NCBI GenBank assembly: GCA_045657665.1
Contig: JAZOTN010000018.1
Coordinates: forward strand, 35,628 to 99,627
Direction: 5' to 3'
Source: RUG12461 sp045657665
Lineage (GTDB): Bacteria > Bacillota > Clostridia > Lachnospirales > Lachnospiraceae
DNA: 64,000 nt
Shown here: positions 1 through 8,914 of the stretch, piece after piece
How positions within the stretch are numbered: position 1 is the stretch's first letter
Layout of the letters: the number at the start of each line of letters is the position of its first letter
Translations under genes and position numbers: made by a program
Notes under the pieces: generated by a model
What the model was told of the DNA's origin: nothing
Database searches by the model: none
What the model saw: the letters and a program-made list of their open reading frames with translations, nothing else

Positions 1-1458
1 CGCACAAAAAAAGAATCCGACATCAATAAAGGGAAATGGATCGGCGTCGGAGGACACATAGAGCCCGGAGAATCGCCGGAGGAATGTGTACGGCGTGAAG
101 TCCGGGAGGAAACAGGGCTGACCTTAACAACCCTTTCCTTCCGTGGGATCCTTCATTTTTCCGGAAGCGGGGAAGAGGAGGAGATGTTCCTTTATACTTC
201 GGATGCGTTTACCGGAGAGCTTACGGAATGCCGCGAGGGAGAACTGTCCTGGATCCCGAAGGAAGAGATCCTGGATCTGAACCTCTGGGAGGGAGACCGG
301 AAGTTTCTGCCGCTTTTGTTCAAGGATACCCGGTTCTTCAGCTTTTCGCTGAAATATGATGAGAACGGCAATTTCCTTCCGGAAGAGGAAGGGCCTTTCC
401 TGATTCAGGAAAAGGGAGCGGTGGCATCTTACGGAGAAAGACTGAAGGCCTTTGGAAGCCGCGCGCTGCTGGTAACCGGCAGGAATTCCGCCAGAGTCTC
501 CGGTGCGCTTTCGGATGTGGAAAAGGTGCTGGATGAAAACGGGATCCACCATGTGCTTTTTGATGAGGTGGAGGAAAATCCTTCCACGGATACCATTATG
601 AGAGCGCGTGAGATGGGGATCATGGGGCAGTGCGACTTTGTGATCGGCATCGGCGGAGGTTCCCCCCTGGATGCGGCAAAGGCCATCGCGCTTATGATCC
701 GGAATAAGGACGAAGAAAAGAGTTATCTGTATGAGCAGGGAAATGAAGTAAACGCGCTTCCCGTAGCGGCCATCCCGACTACCTGCGGAACGGGCTCGGA
801 AGCCACCGGCGTTTCGGTGCTTACGAGGAAGGAACGCCGCAGTAAAGGGTCTATCCCTTATAAGATCTGGCCGTCCCTTGCACTCATTGATGAGACATAT
901 CTTCTTTCCGCCGGGAAAAAGATCATCGGAAATACAGCGATCGACGCTCTTTCGCATCTTCTGGAGAGCTATCTCAGCACGAAGGCAACGGATTATTCCC
1001 GTGCGGTTGCAATGCAGGGGCTCCTTATCTGGAGGCGGATCAAGGAGGTTGTTTTGGGAAGAAGAGAAGCGACGGATGCGGACAGGGCGGACCTGATGAC
1101 AGCTGCCGCGCTCGCCGGGATCGCGATCGGAGTGACGGGCACAAACCTGCCGCATGCGCTTTCCTATACGCTGACGGTGGAGGAGGATGTGCCGCATGGT
1201 GTCGCCGTCGGCTATTTCCTGTCCAGCTTTTTACGGGAATCGGGAGATGACGGCCTGTTTCTGACCAGAACCGCTGGATTCTTTGATACGGAAGAGCTTC
1301 AGGGCTTTTACCTGGCAGTATGCAAGCCCGGAAGCCTTGAGAAGGATGTGCTGCTCCGCGCTGTGGAGGCTGTGGCAGTGAATCCGGATAAGCTCTCTCT
1401 TGCACCTTTCCCGGCTGACAGGGAGATACTGCTTCGGATTGCCGGAATGGAACAATGA
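1..1458 (+). CDS. Nudix hydrolase / iron-containing alcohol dehydrogenase fusion (5' partial)
   Basis: The reading frame is open from the first base, so the N-terminus lies outside the window. Visible residues 18-40 form a complete Nudix box (G-x5-E-x7-RE-V-x-EE-x-G-L), as in MutT-like 8-oxo-dGTP or nucleotide diphosphatases. From about residue 137 the same frame continues as an iron-dependent alcohol dehydrogenase: the GGGSPLDAAK NAD-binding motif at ~218-227, TTCGTGSE, and the four metal ligands D315, H319, H385 and H399 (DALSH, PHALSY, PHG). So both halves look catalytically intact, with no stop between them. The stop overlaps the next start (ATGA). Family assignment is strong; the reason for joining nucleotide hydrolysis to an NAD(P)H oxidoreductase is unknown. 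A mis-joined assembly is unlikely because the frame is clean throughout. Confidence 0.85.
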   Translation, partial: RTKKESDINKGKWIGVGGHIEPGESPEECVRREVREETGLTLTTLSFRGILHFSGSGEEEEMFLYTSDAFTGELTECREGELSWIPKEEILDLNLWEGDRKFLPLLFKDTRFFSFSLKYDENGNFLPEEEGPFLIQEKGAVASYGERLKAFGSRALLVTGRNSARVSGALSDVEKVLDENGIHHVLFDEVEENPSTDTIMRAREMGIMGQCDFVIGIGGGSPLDAAKAIALMIRNKDEEKSYLYEQGNEVNALPVAAIPTTCGTGSEATGVSVLTRKERRSKGSIPYKIWPSLALIDETYLLSAGKKIIGNTAIDALSHLLESYLSTKATDYSRAVAMQGLLIWRRIKEVVLGRREATDADRADLMTAAALAGIAIGVTGTNLPHALSYTLTVEEDVPHGVAVGYFLSSFLRESGDDGLFLTRTAGFFDTEELQGFYLAVCKPGSLEKDVLLRAVEAVAVNPDKLSLAPFPADREILLRIAGMEQ

Positions 1459-4025
1459 GAAATCGTTTTTTTAAAAGAGATCATGAAAATTCTGCGCCGC
1501 CCGGAAGACTTCTCCTGTCGGCGGTGATCGTAGCTGCTTTTGCGGTATTCTGCTTTCTGGTGCTTTATGCCGTGAGAGGCAACCTGATCAGCGTATCCGC
1601 GGATGAGACGGACGGGAACGGCAGCAGGCACGCTTCTTCACCGGAGGATCTGCTGGACGATTCCCTTCTGACAGGCGTATCCTTTGAAGACGGGGAAGCG
1701 CTGACCGTGACGGCGGAGGTCTATATCCCGGAAACGTCGGAATCCATCGACCCGATGGAGCCTTATTTCCTTTATACCACCATAGAGGGCGAAAAAAGCG
1801 GTGCGTCCGTGACGCTCCGTGCCTTTATCCCGCAGGTTTCCGTGAAAACGAGAAGCGCTTCCGTCACGTATGTTCTGGACAGCGAGGATAGACCGTTTTC
1901 CGAAAGTTACGGGAGGATCGAGACCGGCGGACTTCTTTTTTATGAGATCCGTACCGGTGATTATATTACGGAAGGCAGCGTTATGGCTTCTGCCGCGGGA
2001 AATCTCACCGATATGGGCACGATGAGCCGGCGCGTTGTGGAGTATGACGGGGAAAACTCCCTGGAACAGAATTTCTTCCCCGGAGAGGACATCTCCGTTT
2101 CCGCCCGTGCGGTTTCCGCGGAAGATGAGCAAAGCGCTTCGCTCCGGTCTTATGCCGAGGCGAATTCCCTGTTTGCGGTCGCGGAGGCGGAAGGCTCTAC
2201 TTTGAACGTATCCGTCAATTCCCTGCGCCATTTAAGGAACCTGAACCGGGAGGTTTCAGACCTGAGTATAAGCCGGATCGGAACCGGTATCGAAAAGATC
2301 CATGTGATTCAGACGGCGGATATCGAAGGAGAGGAGGATACGGTCCTTTCTCCCATCGAAAATGACCGGATCGCTTCTTTTGACGGCGGGATCTATGAGA
2401 TCCGAAATCTTAGGATCGAGCAGGATGAGGCAAAACCGGCAGGTCTGTTTTCGGTCTTTACGGGAGATTCCATTTCATCCGTAAAGCTTTCCAACGTTAC
2501 GATCCGCGGCGGCGATGAGCCGTCGGGAGGGCTCTGTGGCATCCTTTCTGGCCCTGAGGAGGCAAGGATCACCGGCTGCTCTCTTATCGACACAAAGATC
2601 AAGGGAAACGGGATCGCTGGCGGCCTTGTCGGGACTCTGGGGGCGGATACCGGTCTTCAGATCGACAACTGTTCTCTCTATATGACGGATGAAAGCTGCA
2701 CCGATTCCTCGGTGGCAGGTGATACAAAGACGCAGGACTGGCTTTCCGGCGGAAATGTCGTGGGAGGCCTTGTCGGGATTGCGTCTGCACCTTTATCCAT
2801 TGACAAAAGCTTTGCGGCTACTGTGATCTATGCGACGGGTGATAACAGCCGGGTAGGCGGGCTGATCGGAAATGCACTTTCTTCCCTGTCGGTACACCAG
2901 TCCTATGCGGATTCCTATCTCCACGGGGATGTGATCGGAGGACTCGCGGGCGGCTGCACCGGCAAGGCTTCGTTTAAAACCTGTTATTCCGCGGGGTTTG
3001 TGCTGGATCCGGAGGAAGCAACAGAGCCCGAGATCGAGGGAATGCCTTCTGTCGGCGGCACCATCGCGGCACAGTTTGTTCCGAATGCGGCGATCCGGGT
3101 AGGTGCCGGGATCGAGGATTCCTATTCCCTTTTCTGCTTTGAAGATATCACGGAAGCTTCCACCGGAAAGTCCATGCCGGATTATTCCGGAAAAAAGGAC
3201 GCATACGTCACAAAAGATGAGCAGCACCGGATCCAGAACGGTTTTCTGCTCTGGGAAAATGTGAATGTGGAACAGTTTTCCGATACGATGCGAACCGGGA
3301 ACAGCGAGCAGCATACCTATCAGCTTGCATCGTATTTAAAGAACGGCGGAAATGACGATTTTTCCGAGTATCCGCGCCTTGGCCTTCCGCACTACGGGGA
3401 CTTTGTCGCCATGCCGATGGAATACGAGATCATCGCTTATGATCCGCTTGGTCCGGGGACAACCTATGATGCACTTGGACAGCGTATCATGCAGCCCCTG
3501 TACCGTGCATCCTACTATGCGATGTCAGATCGTCCGTTTTCCGATTCGAAGCATACGCCGCCAAAACACGGCGGATATGAGTTCTACGGCTATCAGTTCC
3601 CGGGCAATGTCAACCGTGACCTGATCTCGAAATGGGATTCCACTACGACTCTGGAGGACATGGTGGGATATGACCGGATTGCTACTTTCAGTGATGTCTG
3701 CTATGGTGTGAAGCGGGCGAAGCTGGAGCTCAACTATCAGAAGGTCTATACGATCAAATATCAGGATACAAAAGGCTCTTCCTCCTCCACCAAGGAATAC
3801 CGAGAGGCGGGAGAGAGGCTTCTTGAGAGCTGGCCGTCGGATCCGAAAGGAAAATACATTTTCCTCGGCTATTCCTTTGCAAAGGACAGCGAGCTGATCC
3901 CGGTCTTTAACCAGAAGCAGGATGGAACGCTCCTCGGTGATCTTCTGATCTATGAGGAAGCCTTTACGGACGAGAATAAGAATACGATCACGTTATATCT
4001 GAGATGGAAAAAAGTCGATGAATGA
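1455..4025 (+). CDS. Large exported repeat protein with GLUG-like motifs
   Basis: An 856-residue protein with a basic N-terminus and one membrane helix (~residues 19-42) followed by a long extracellular region. The centre carries several GG-L/I-x-G motifs (GGLVGTLG, GGLVGIAS, GGLIGNAL, GGLAGGC) spaced roughly 30-60 residues apart, as in GLUG-repeat adhesin-like proteins. The C-terminus resembles an InlB B-repeat (YTIKYQDTKG ... LYLRWKK). There is no LPxTG signal, so it probably stays anchored by its N-terminal helix. It overlaps the Nudix/ADH gene by 4 nt and the next gene by 8 nt, so it is translationally coupled to both. The precise function is not recognisable; a surface or pilus-tip adhesin role is inference. 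Confidence 0.7.
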   Translation: MRNRFFKRDHENSAPPGRLLLSAVIVAAFAVFCFLVLYAVRGNLISVSADETDGNGSRHASSPEDLLDDSLLTGVSFEDGEALTVTAEVYIPETSESIDPMEPYFLYTTIEGEKSGASVTLRAFIPQVSVKTRSASVTYVLDSEDRPFSESYGRIETGGLLFYEIRTGDYITEGSVMASAAGNLTDMGTMSRRVVEYDGENSLEQNFFPGEDISVSARAVSAEDEQSASLRSYAEANSLFAVAEAEGSTLNVSVNSLRHLRNLNREVSDLSISRIGTGIEKIHVIQTADIEGEEDTVLSPIENDRIASFDGGIYEIRNLRIEQDEAKPAGLFSVFTGDSISSVKLSNVTIRGGDEPSGGLCGILSGPEEARITGCSLIDTKIKGNGIAGGLVGTLGADTGLQIDNCSLYMTDESCTDSSVAGDTKTQDWLSGGNVVGGLVGIASAPLSIDKSFAATVIYATGDNSRVGGLIGNALSSLSVHQSYADSYLHGDVIGGLAGGCTGKASFKTCYSAGFVLDPEEATEPEIEGMPSVGGTIAAQFVPNAAIRVGAGIEDSYSLFCFEDITEASTGKSMPDYSGKKDAYVTKDEQHRIQNGFLLWENVNVEQFSDTMRTGNSEQHTYQLASYLKNGGNDDFSEYPRLGLPHYGDFVAMPMEYEIIAYDPLGPGTTYDALGQRIMQPLYRASYYAMSDRPFSDSKHTPPKHGGYEFYGYQFPGNVNRDLISKWDSTTTLEDMVGYDRIATFSDVCYGVKRAKLELNYQKVYTIKYQDTKGSSSSTKEYREAGERLLESWPSDPKGKYIFLGYSFAKDSELIPVFNQKQDGTLLGDLLIYEEAFTDENKNTITLYLRWKKVDE

Positions 4026-4671
4026 TAAGACGACTGAAAAAACGAAAACATATGAAAGAAGCCGCGGGATCCCGCTGATCCTTTCCCTTGCTGTCTTTAC
4101 GTTCTCAGCGGTCTTTTCGGTGATGCTGCTCCGGGGCACGGTCGCGGACAAGCTTGCAAAAGGGGAACTCCAAAGACAGGTCTCGCTGGAAAAGGCGGGG
4201 GAGGCTTCCGTGATCCGGAATGCGGCGGAGCGTTTGCAGGATATGATCCTCGTAACACTGAGTGAGGATGGCACTACCGATCGCTGTATCCGGCTGGAAA
4301 CGGATGAGGAAGGCAGATTCTCGGCAACATGCGGGACCGGATTCCCGGATTTTCTGAAGGAGCCCCTGACGGCTCTTGTGGAAAGCAAGGCGAATGGAGA
4401 GGTCTCGTTTCAAAGGACTTTCCGTCTGACAGGGGATGGAGAGCCGCTCAGCGGAAGATCCGGGCCGAAGGAAGGTGTGATCGATGCGGAGCTGACGCTG
4501 GATGAAAATGCACCGGGATACCCCTTTTCCATCAAACTGACGGAGCAGAGCACCGGTATCACGGTCTATCTCAACTTCCAGAGCTCGTCGCTTTCCTATG
4601 AAAATGCGATCCATACGGAAGACATCTACTGGTATGAATCAAGGATGTCGCTGCTGAAAGAAAAGCCGTAA
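4018..4671 (+). CDS. Membrane-anchored exported protein, minor-pilin-like N-terminus
   Basis: This encodes 217 residues. Residues ~18-40 are a hydrophobic helix after a short polar leader and Arg-Gly (SRGIPLILSLAVF), followed by an amphipathic helix containing ERLQD. That layout resembles PilX/ComGG-type minor pilins, but a canonical prepilin peptidase site is not evident. The rest is a soluble beta-rich domain without a recognised family. The start ATG lies inside the last codons of the preceding gene, giving tight coupling, and the following gene begins 24 nt downstream. It is most likely part of a three-gene surface module with its neighbours. The pilin-like assignment is a weak inference from the N-terminal pattern only. 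Confidence 0.55.
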   Translation: MNDKTTEKTKTYERSRGIPLILSLAVFTFSAVFSVMLLRGTVADKLAKGELQRQVSLEKAGEASVIRNAAERLQDMILVTLSEDGTTDRCIRLETDEEGRFSATCGTGFPDFLKEPLTALVESKANGEVSFQRTFRLTGDGEPLSGRSGPKEGVIDAELTLDENAPGYPFSIKLTEQSTGITVYLNFQSSSLSYENAIHTEDIYWYESRMSLLKEKP

Positions 4672-4695
4672 AAGACGAAAAGATCAATAAAAGGC

Positions 4696-6462
4696 ATGAA
4701 AAATCTGAGAGAGAAGATCAGAGAACTGCATATAGAGACGATCGTGTCCGTCCTGATCCTTGTGATGGCGTTTCTCATGCTTTCCGGGGCGCTCCTTACC
4801 TGTGTGCGTCTTGGCAGGGCAGAGAATGAAAAAACAGCGGAAGCGGAGACGGAAACGGAAACAGAGGAACAGACTTCTTATGTCCGTGAGGAGGTATACC
4901 GGACGGCGGAAAAGCCGTCCCGGGATATGCGGACGGTAACGCTGACGGTATCCTTTGACCAGAATTACGGCGGAGTAAATGATGTCACGGTTTTTTCCGG
5001 GAAATACTTCGGCGGAACGATGCAGTCAAACGGTATTTCGGCTCCGGAGCCTGATAAACGTGACGGCTTCACTTTTGTGGAGTGGCGCGACAGCGCCGGA
5101 AACGCGTTTGAGTCGACAGCGCTTGTGGAAAAGGATATGATGTATTATGGGGTCTGGACAGAGGACCCCTCTCCCACGGTCACATACAATCCGAACGGCG
5201 GAAGGTTCCGGGGAGGACCGTATACAGATCTGATGCCGGCAAAGGTGCTGGAAGGCTCAATCCTTGTGGAGCGGGACTGGGACGTTTTCACGGAGTGGAA
5301 CACGGCGTGGGACGGCACCGGAAAAGCCTATAAACCGGGAGATACCATCGATCTCGATGAAAAGGTGACACTGTACGCCCAGTGGAACGGGCTCCGGCTC
5401 CTTACCTTTGTTCCGAACGGCGGAAAATTTACGGACAAAGATTTTAAAAATCCGGTCAAGGTAGAGATCGGAAAGACCATTGAAGCGCCGAAGATCTCAA
5501 AACTCGGCTACACCTTCGACGGATGGTATGAAACCGAGATCACGCCGTTCCCCTATGACTTTACGATGCCGGTCACAAGGGACGCGGTGCTTTACGCAAG
5601 ATGGATCGAGGATAACAGCATGACCCGGATCGGGCTTATCAATGATGAACTCCTTCTCGGTATCTGGGAACTTCCGGAGGGAGAAACCAAGCTCGAAAAG
5701 GATACCGAAGGAAAGTCCTATTCATCCCTGAAGCCGAAAAAAGATAAGTATAAGCTTTACGGCTGGTTTACGACGAAGGATGCAAAGGGTATCATGATAG
5801 TGAATCCGGACGGTTCCATCGTGAAAGAAAACTTTGACAAGCTTCCGAAGCCGGATGAGGAAAAACGTTATACACCGCTTTACGCATGCTGGATGAGCTC
5901 TTCCAAGATGAATGCCGTGGATATGACATCTCCGGCTGCTACGCTGACCTCCGGCAGCATCTACATACTGTCCTCGGATGACAAGATCTCCAAGGCGGCG
6001 TATCGTGGGGATAACGGGATCCAGAGTGATGATGAGTTCATGTCGTCTGCATCCTATTTTGACATGACAAGCGGGAAGACGCTGAAAGTACTTGACAATT
6101 CTCCGATTGCGGAAAAGAACAAGACCTGGATCGCAACGCTCTCAGCGGCGGAGGGAGATGAGCATACGTATTTCAATCTCTCCAGCGGAAGCACCAAAAC
6201 CGGCAGTTCCCTGTATCTTGTATACGCGGATGGAGAGGTCAAAACCGTTAAGGAAAGCGAGATTGTTGATCCGAATGATGCGAAATGGTATATGGATGAA
6301 AACGGCGCACTAAGACATTCTGGCGGGCAGTTTCTCAACTATAATACCGATGTAAAGGATAAGACAAAGGGCAACAATCCACTGTATCTTACTGATGCAT
6401 CCGTAACACCGGTAAAGGTATTTGAAACAAAGGAACAGACGGTATATACATTCGGCAAGTAG
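4696..6462 (+). CDS. InlB-like B-repeat surface protein with pilin-like N-terminal helix
   Basis: This 588-residue protein has an N-terminal helix at ~15-38 beginning IETIVSVLILVMAF, which resembles the conserved helix of type IV prepilins (the Glu and Thr-hydrophobic pattern) but lacks the usual Gly before it. After an acidic linker (repeated TE), there are at least three Listeria-Bacteroides (InlB B) repeats with signatures such as VTYNPNGG, YTFDGWYE and LYAQW/LYARW, at ~75-150, 152-235 and 236-300. The C-terminal ~200 residues are beta-rich and unassigned. No wall-sorting signal is visible. InlB B-repeats usually build elongated beta stalks of surface proteins. It closes the surface module and sits 24 nt before metG. 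Confidence 0.65.
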   Translation: MKNLREKIRELHIETIVSVLILVMAFLMLSGALLTCVRLGRAENEKTAEAETETETEEQTSYVREEVYRTAEKPSRDMRTVTLTVSFDQNYGGVNDVTVFSGKYFGGTMQSNGISAPEPDKRDGFTFVEWRDSAGNAFESTALVEKDMMYYGVWTEDPSPTVTYNPNGGRFRGGPYTDLMPAKVLEGSILVERDWDVFTEWNTAWDGTGKAYKPGDTIDLDEKVTLYAQWNGLRLLTFVPNGGKFTDKDFKNPVKVEIGKTIEAPKISKLGYTFDGWYETEITPFPYDFTMPVTRDAVLYARWIEDNSMTRIGLINDELLLGIWELPEGETKLEKDTEGKSYSSLKPKKDKYKLYGWFTTKDAKGIMIVNPDGSIVKENFDKLPKPDEEKRYTPLYACWMSSSKMNAVDMTSPAATLTSGSIYILSSDDKISKAAYRGDNGIQSDDEFMSSASYFDMTSGKTLKVLDNSPIAEKNKTWIATLSAAEGDEHTYFNLSSGSTKTGSSLYLVYADGEVKTVKESEIVDPNDAKWYMDENGALRHSGGQFLNYNTDVKDKTKGNNPLYLTDASVTPVKVFETKEQTVYTFGK

Positions 6463-6486
6463 AACAGATTACATGAGGAGGATTTT

Positions 6487-8136
6487 ATGGAAAACAAAGG
6501 AAAGTATTATCTGACGACGGCGATCACGTACACGTCAGGAAAGCCGCATATCGGAAACAGCTACGAGATCGTGCTGGCGGATTCCATCGCGCGGTATAAG
6601 AAGGCCGACGGCTATGATGTTCATTTTCTGACGGGTACGGACGAGCACGGGCAGAAGATCGAAACGCGCGCCATTGAAGAAGGACAGACACCCAAGGAAT
6701 TCGTGGATACAACGGCCGGGATCGTAAAAAGCCTCTGGGATCTGATGAACACGTCTTATGACCGCTTCATCCGTACCACGGACGAGGACCATGAGAGACA
6801 GATCCAGAAGATCTTCAAGAGACTTTTCGACCAGGGAGATATCTATAAGGGTGCCTATGAAGGCATGTACTGCACGGAATGTGAGGCATTTTACACGAAC
6901 TCCCAGCTCACGGAGGAAGGGAAGTGTCCGGTCTGCGGCGGAGAGGTACATCCCGCAAAGGAGGAGGCATACTTCTTTAAAATGACGAAGTATGCGGACC
7001 GCCTGATCGAGTACATCAACAGTCATCCGGAGTTTATTCAGCCGGTCAGCAGAAAGAATGAGATGATGAACAACTTCCTTCTGCCGGGACTTCAGGATCT
7101 TTGCGTATCAAGAACCTCCTTTAAATGGGGGATTCCCGTGGACTTTGACCCGGGACACGTGGTGTATGTGTGGCTGGATGCGCTCTGCAACTATATCACG
7201 GGGATTGAATACGATGCGGACGGAAACAGCGGTCCTCTTTATAAGACCTACTGGCCGGCGGATCTTCATCTGATCGGAAAGGACATCTTAAGATTCCATA
7301 CGATTTACTGGCCGATCTTTCTGATGGCGCTCGGCGAGCCTCTGCCAAGGCAGATCTTCGGACATCCGTGGCTTTTGCAGGGCGGCGAAAAGATGAGCAA
7401 GAGTAAAGGAAACGTGATCTATGCCGATGATCTGGTAAATCTTTTCGGTGTGGATGCGACCCGGTACTTTGTACTTCATGAGATGCCTTATGAAAATGAC
7501 GGCGTGATCACTTGGGAGCTGATGGTGGAAAGGACAAATTCCGACCTTGCAAATACCCTCGGAAATCTCGTCAACCGTACTATCTCCATGTCGAACAAGT
7601 ATTTCGGCGGTATCGTTGAGGATAAGGGCGCAGCGGAGCCTCTGGATCAGGAGGTGAAGGATGTCTGCACAAGTGCATATGAAAAAGTGGAAAAACTCAT
7701 GGAAGACCTCCGGGTGGCAGATGCCCTGACCGAGATCTTCCAGATCTTCCGGCGCCTTAATAAATATATTGATGAGACCGAGCCCTGGGTGCTTGCAAAG
7801 GATGATGCGAAAAAAGACCGGCTTTCCACGGTTCTTTACAATCTGACCGAAGGGATCATGATCGGTGCGTCTCTTCTTGCACCTTTCCTGCCGGAAACCG
7901 GAAAGAAGATCGGAGAACAGCTCAATGCCGGGCTTCGCGAATTTGATACGCTTGGTGAATTCGGAAAATATCCGTCCGGAAACAAGGTGATAGAGAAGCC
8001 GGAGATCCTGTTTGCAAGGCTTGATGCGAAGGAGATCCTTGCGAAAGCGGAGGAGATCAAGGAGAAGCAGAGCAAAGAGTTTCTCGCGCACGAGGAAAAG
8101 GCTCGTATCAACCGGGAGAAAGCGGGGATTTCCTGA
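6487..8136 (+). CDS. metG: Methionine--tRNA ligase, short form
   Basis: Class I aminoacyl-tRNA synthetase that charges tRNA-Met in the cytoplasm. The HIGH-type signature is HIGN near residue 22, a Cys4 zinc knuckle lies at ~127-145 (CTEC...CPVC), and KMSKS at ~302-306 is the second ATP signature. An AGGAGG ribosome site precedes the ATG by a short gap. At 549 residues the protein ends soon after the anticodon-binding helical domain and lacks the C-terminal EMAP/tRBD module that makes many Firmicute enzymes about 650 long. A separate tRBD protein is not seen in the window. It is followed immediately by tatD and rsmA, the common Firmicute metG-tatD-rsmA arrangement. Confidence 0.95.
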   Translation: MENKGKYYLTTAITYTSGKPHIGNSYEIVLADSIARYKKADGYDVHFLTGTDEHGQKIETRAIEEGQTPKEFVDTTAGIVKSLWDLMNTSYDRFIRTTDEDHERQIQKIFKRLFDQGDIYKGAYEGMYCTECEAFYTNSQLTEEGKCPVCGGEVHPAKEEAYFFKMTKYADRLIEYINSHPEFIQPVSRKNEMMNNFLLPGLQDLCVSRTSFKWGIPVDFDPGHVVYVWLDALCNYITGIEYDADGNSGPLYKTYWPADLHLIGKDILRFHTIYWPIFLMALGEPLPRQIFGHPWLLQGGEKMSKSKGNVIYADDLVNLFGVDATRYFVLHEMPYENDGVITWELMVERTNSDLANTLGNLVNRTISMSNKYFGGIVEDKGAAEPLDQEVKDVCTSAYEKVEKLMEDLRVADALTEIFQIFRRLNKYIDETEPWVLAKDDAKKDRLSTVLYNLTEGIMIGASLLAPFLPETGKKIGEQLNAGLREFDTLGEFGKYPSGNKVIEKPEILFARLDAKEILAKAEEIKEKQSKEFLAHEEKARINREKAGIS

Positions 8137-8140
8137 AACA

Positions 8141-8914
8141 ATGATATTTGAAACCCATGCTCATTATGATGACAGCCGGTATGATGAGGACCGGGAGTCC
8201 CTGCTTGAAAGCCTCCCTGAGAACGGGATCACCCGCGTCATCAATGTCTGCGCTGATGAGGATTCTCTGACAACGACCATAGAGCTTTCGGAGAAATATG
8301 ATTTTATCTATGCAGCAGTCGGACTCCATCCGTCAGAGATCGGATGCCTTGATGATAGGATGCTGGATCGTATCCGGCTTCTTGCGGCTAGAGAAAAAAC
8401 GGTCGCTGTCGGGGAGATTGGACTGGATTATTACTGGGAAAAGGATCCCGGAGCACAGGAAGCGCAGCGGCAGGCATTCTTAAAGCAGCTTTCCGTTGCG
8501 AAGGAAACACATCTTCCCGTGATCATTCATTCACGGGATGCGGCGCCGGATACCCTTTCCATTATGAAAGATGCTGCTGCAGACGGGATCCCCGGTGTGA
8601 TCCACTGCTATTCCTACGAAAAGACGCAGGCGCTTACCTATGTTGATATGGGCTACTGTATCGGCGTGGGAGGGGTGGTCACGTTTCAGAACGGCAGGAA
8701 ACTGAAGGAAACGGTGGAAGAGATACCGCTGGATCATATCCTTCTGGAAACCGACTGTCCTTATCTTGCGCCCGAACCAAACCGGGGCAGTCGCAATTCG
8801 TCTCTCTTTCTTCCGCTCATAAGGGATGCAGTGGCGGAGATCAAAGGCGTTTCCCCGGATGAAGTGGAGAAAGTGACCTACGAAAATGCAAAACGACTCT
8901 TTGGTATATCCTGA
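8141..8914 (+). CDS. tatD: TatD family metal-dependent hydrolase
   Basis: A TIM-barrel deoxyribonuclease or hydrolase of the TatD family, 257 residues. Visible metal ligands are the N-terminal H-x-H (THAHYDD), Glu in GEIGLDYYW, His in IIHSRDA, His in VIHCYSY, and Asp in LLETDCPYLAPEP. I chose the ATG at 8141 because it gives the usual N-terminus; a longer frame reaches back into metG without a ribosome site and is not needed. The gene starts 4 nt after metG and overlaps rsmA by 29 nt. Members act as 3'-5' exonucleases in DNA and RNA quality control; the exact substrate here is not shown. Confidence 0.93.
   Translation: MIFETHAHYDDSRYDEDRESLLESLPENGITRVINVCADEDSLTTTIELSEKYDFIYAAVGLHPSEIGCLDDRMLDRIRLLAAREKTVAVGEIGLDYYWEKDPGAQEAQRQAFLKQLSVAKETHLPVIIHSRDAAPDTLSIMKDAAADGIPGVIHCYSYEKTQALTYVDMGYCIGVGGVVTFQNGRKLKETVEEIPLDHILLETDCPYLAPEPNRGSRNSSLFLPLIRDAVAEIKGVSPDEVEKVTYENAKRLFGIS

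Noticed and set aside
124..1197. 357-codon minus-strand frame opposite the Nudix/ADH gene
   Set aside because: Shadow of a clear coding gene; no start signal or family features.
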